Source: Chloroflexota bacterium (GTDB taxonomy: Bacteria > Chloroflexota > Dehalococcoidia > JACQUA01). Taken from it: a stretch of 49,650 nucleotides of DNA. This document shows, in pieces, positions 49,487-49,650 of this stretch. The position numbers and the translations under genes were made by a program. Within the stretch, counting starts at the first letter, position 1. The number at the start of each line of letters is the position of its first letter. Under the pieces are notes generated by a model, which was not told the DNA's origin, did not search any database, and saw only the letters and a list, made by a program, of their open reading frames with translations. The stretch lies in the NCBI GenBank assembly GCA_016210565.1, contig JACQUA010000098.1, forward strand, positions 1 to 49,650, in the 5' to 3' direction.

Positions 49487-49650
49487 GTTCCTTTCCTCCT
49501 TTTACAGTCGGTAGTCGGTAGTCAACAGCCAATAGTCGCGGGTGGGGATCCGAATTTGCAATATGCAATCACTCTTGTCCAAAATAGGTTTTTGGTCACG
49601 TGGTAAAGAGAGACCCTTCGGAGTAATATGGTGAAAATACAACTTATCGC
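49487..49650. repeat. Repeat-bearing DNA at right edge
   Basis: GTCGGTAGTCGGTAGTCAAC at 49507-49527, of the family at 19490-19598. The rest is AT-richer with no recognised feature; a gene boundary may lie beyond the window. Confidence 0.6.

Noticed and set aside
1-49650. tRNA, rRNA or other structured RNA genes
   Set aside because: No tRNA-like cloverleaf with a GTTCGA arm and acceptor stem, and no rRNA-like sequence, was found by eye. A covariance search could still reveal small RNAs.

Overview
The window is about 49.7 kb of GC-rich bacterial DNA, probably from a metagenome-assembled Chloroflexota genome of Dehalococcoidia type. That placement is an inference. It rests on a class I fumarase/malate dehydrogenase/isocitrate dehydrogenase cluster, a CxxC-x17-CxxC zinc-ribbon protein, an NrpR-type nitrogen repressor in a bacterium, many SD-led genes with GTG or TTG starts, and very repeat-rich intergenic DNA. 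No rRNA, tRNA, CRISPR array, phage or transposase gene was found.

Layout. 153-6683 (+) is a central-carbon and respiratory run: LeuD/aconitase-type small subunit, isocitrate dehydrogenase, malate dehydrogenase, fumarase alpha subunit, a UbiA prenyltransferase, a small membrane protein, a b-type cytochrome and a methyltransferase. 6715-7980 (-) holds an 8Fe ferredoxin, an RRM protein and a zinc-ribbon protein. The fumarase beta subunit appears only at 8660 (+), followed by a DUF6125-like gene. 10236-13719 (-) holds an orphan solute-binding lipoprotein, a Nudix hydrolase, and an overlapping acetyltransferase/NAD kinase pair. 13962-16722 (+) is a UvrD-type helicase and a zinc-ribbon/TM2 protein. 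18080-43819 is almost entirely on the minus strand: MBL-rhodanese, OsmC, a GreA fusion, two OYE/dienoyl-CoA-reductase-like flavoproteins, a 14-repeat beta-propeller with dockerin, an HdrD/GlcF-like plus GlcD-like pair, a BKACE remnant, NrpR with a glutamate-synthase-like enzyme, a PPM phosphatase-like protein, an ECF sigma/anti-sigma pair, two very small membrane proteins and an LhgO-type oxidase. The right end carries an NHEJ set (LigD, a DUF72 protein, Ku).

How the genes may work together. The left block would run the malate-fumarate-isocitrate part of the TCA cycle and connect it to a quinone-linked cytochrome. The OYE-like and HdrD/GlcD-like flavo-Fe-S enzymes suggest oxidation of organic acids or acyl-CoA with low-potential carriers. 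NrpR beside the glutamate-synthase-like gene suggests 2-oxoglutarate-controlled nitrogen assimilation.

The most distinctive signal is not a gene. The intergenic DNA is a patchwork of many short dispersed repeat families. One family is bounded by GTAGGGTGGGT and ACCCACCAC. It occurs in discrete size classes (106, about 71-72, 61 and about 47-50 bp), and nearly always as a plus copy followed by a minus copy. Other repeats supply the stop codons of several genes, truncate a hicA toxin and a BKACE enzyme, and sit in frame inside ligD at two places.
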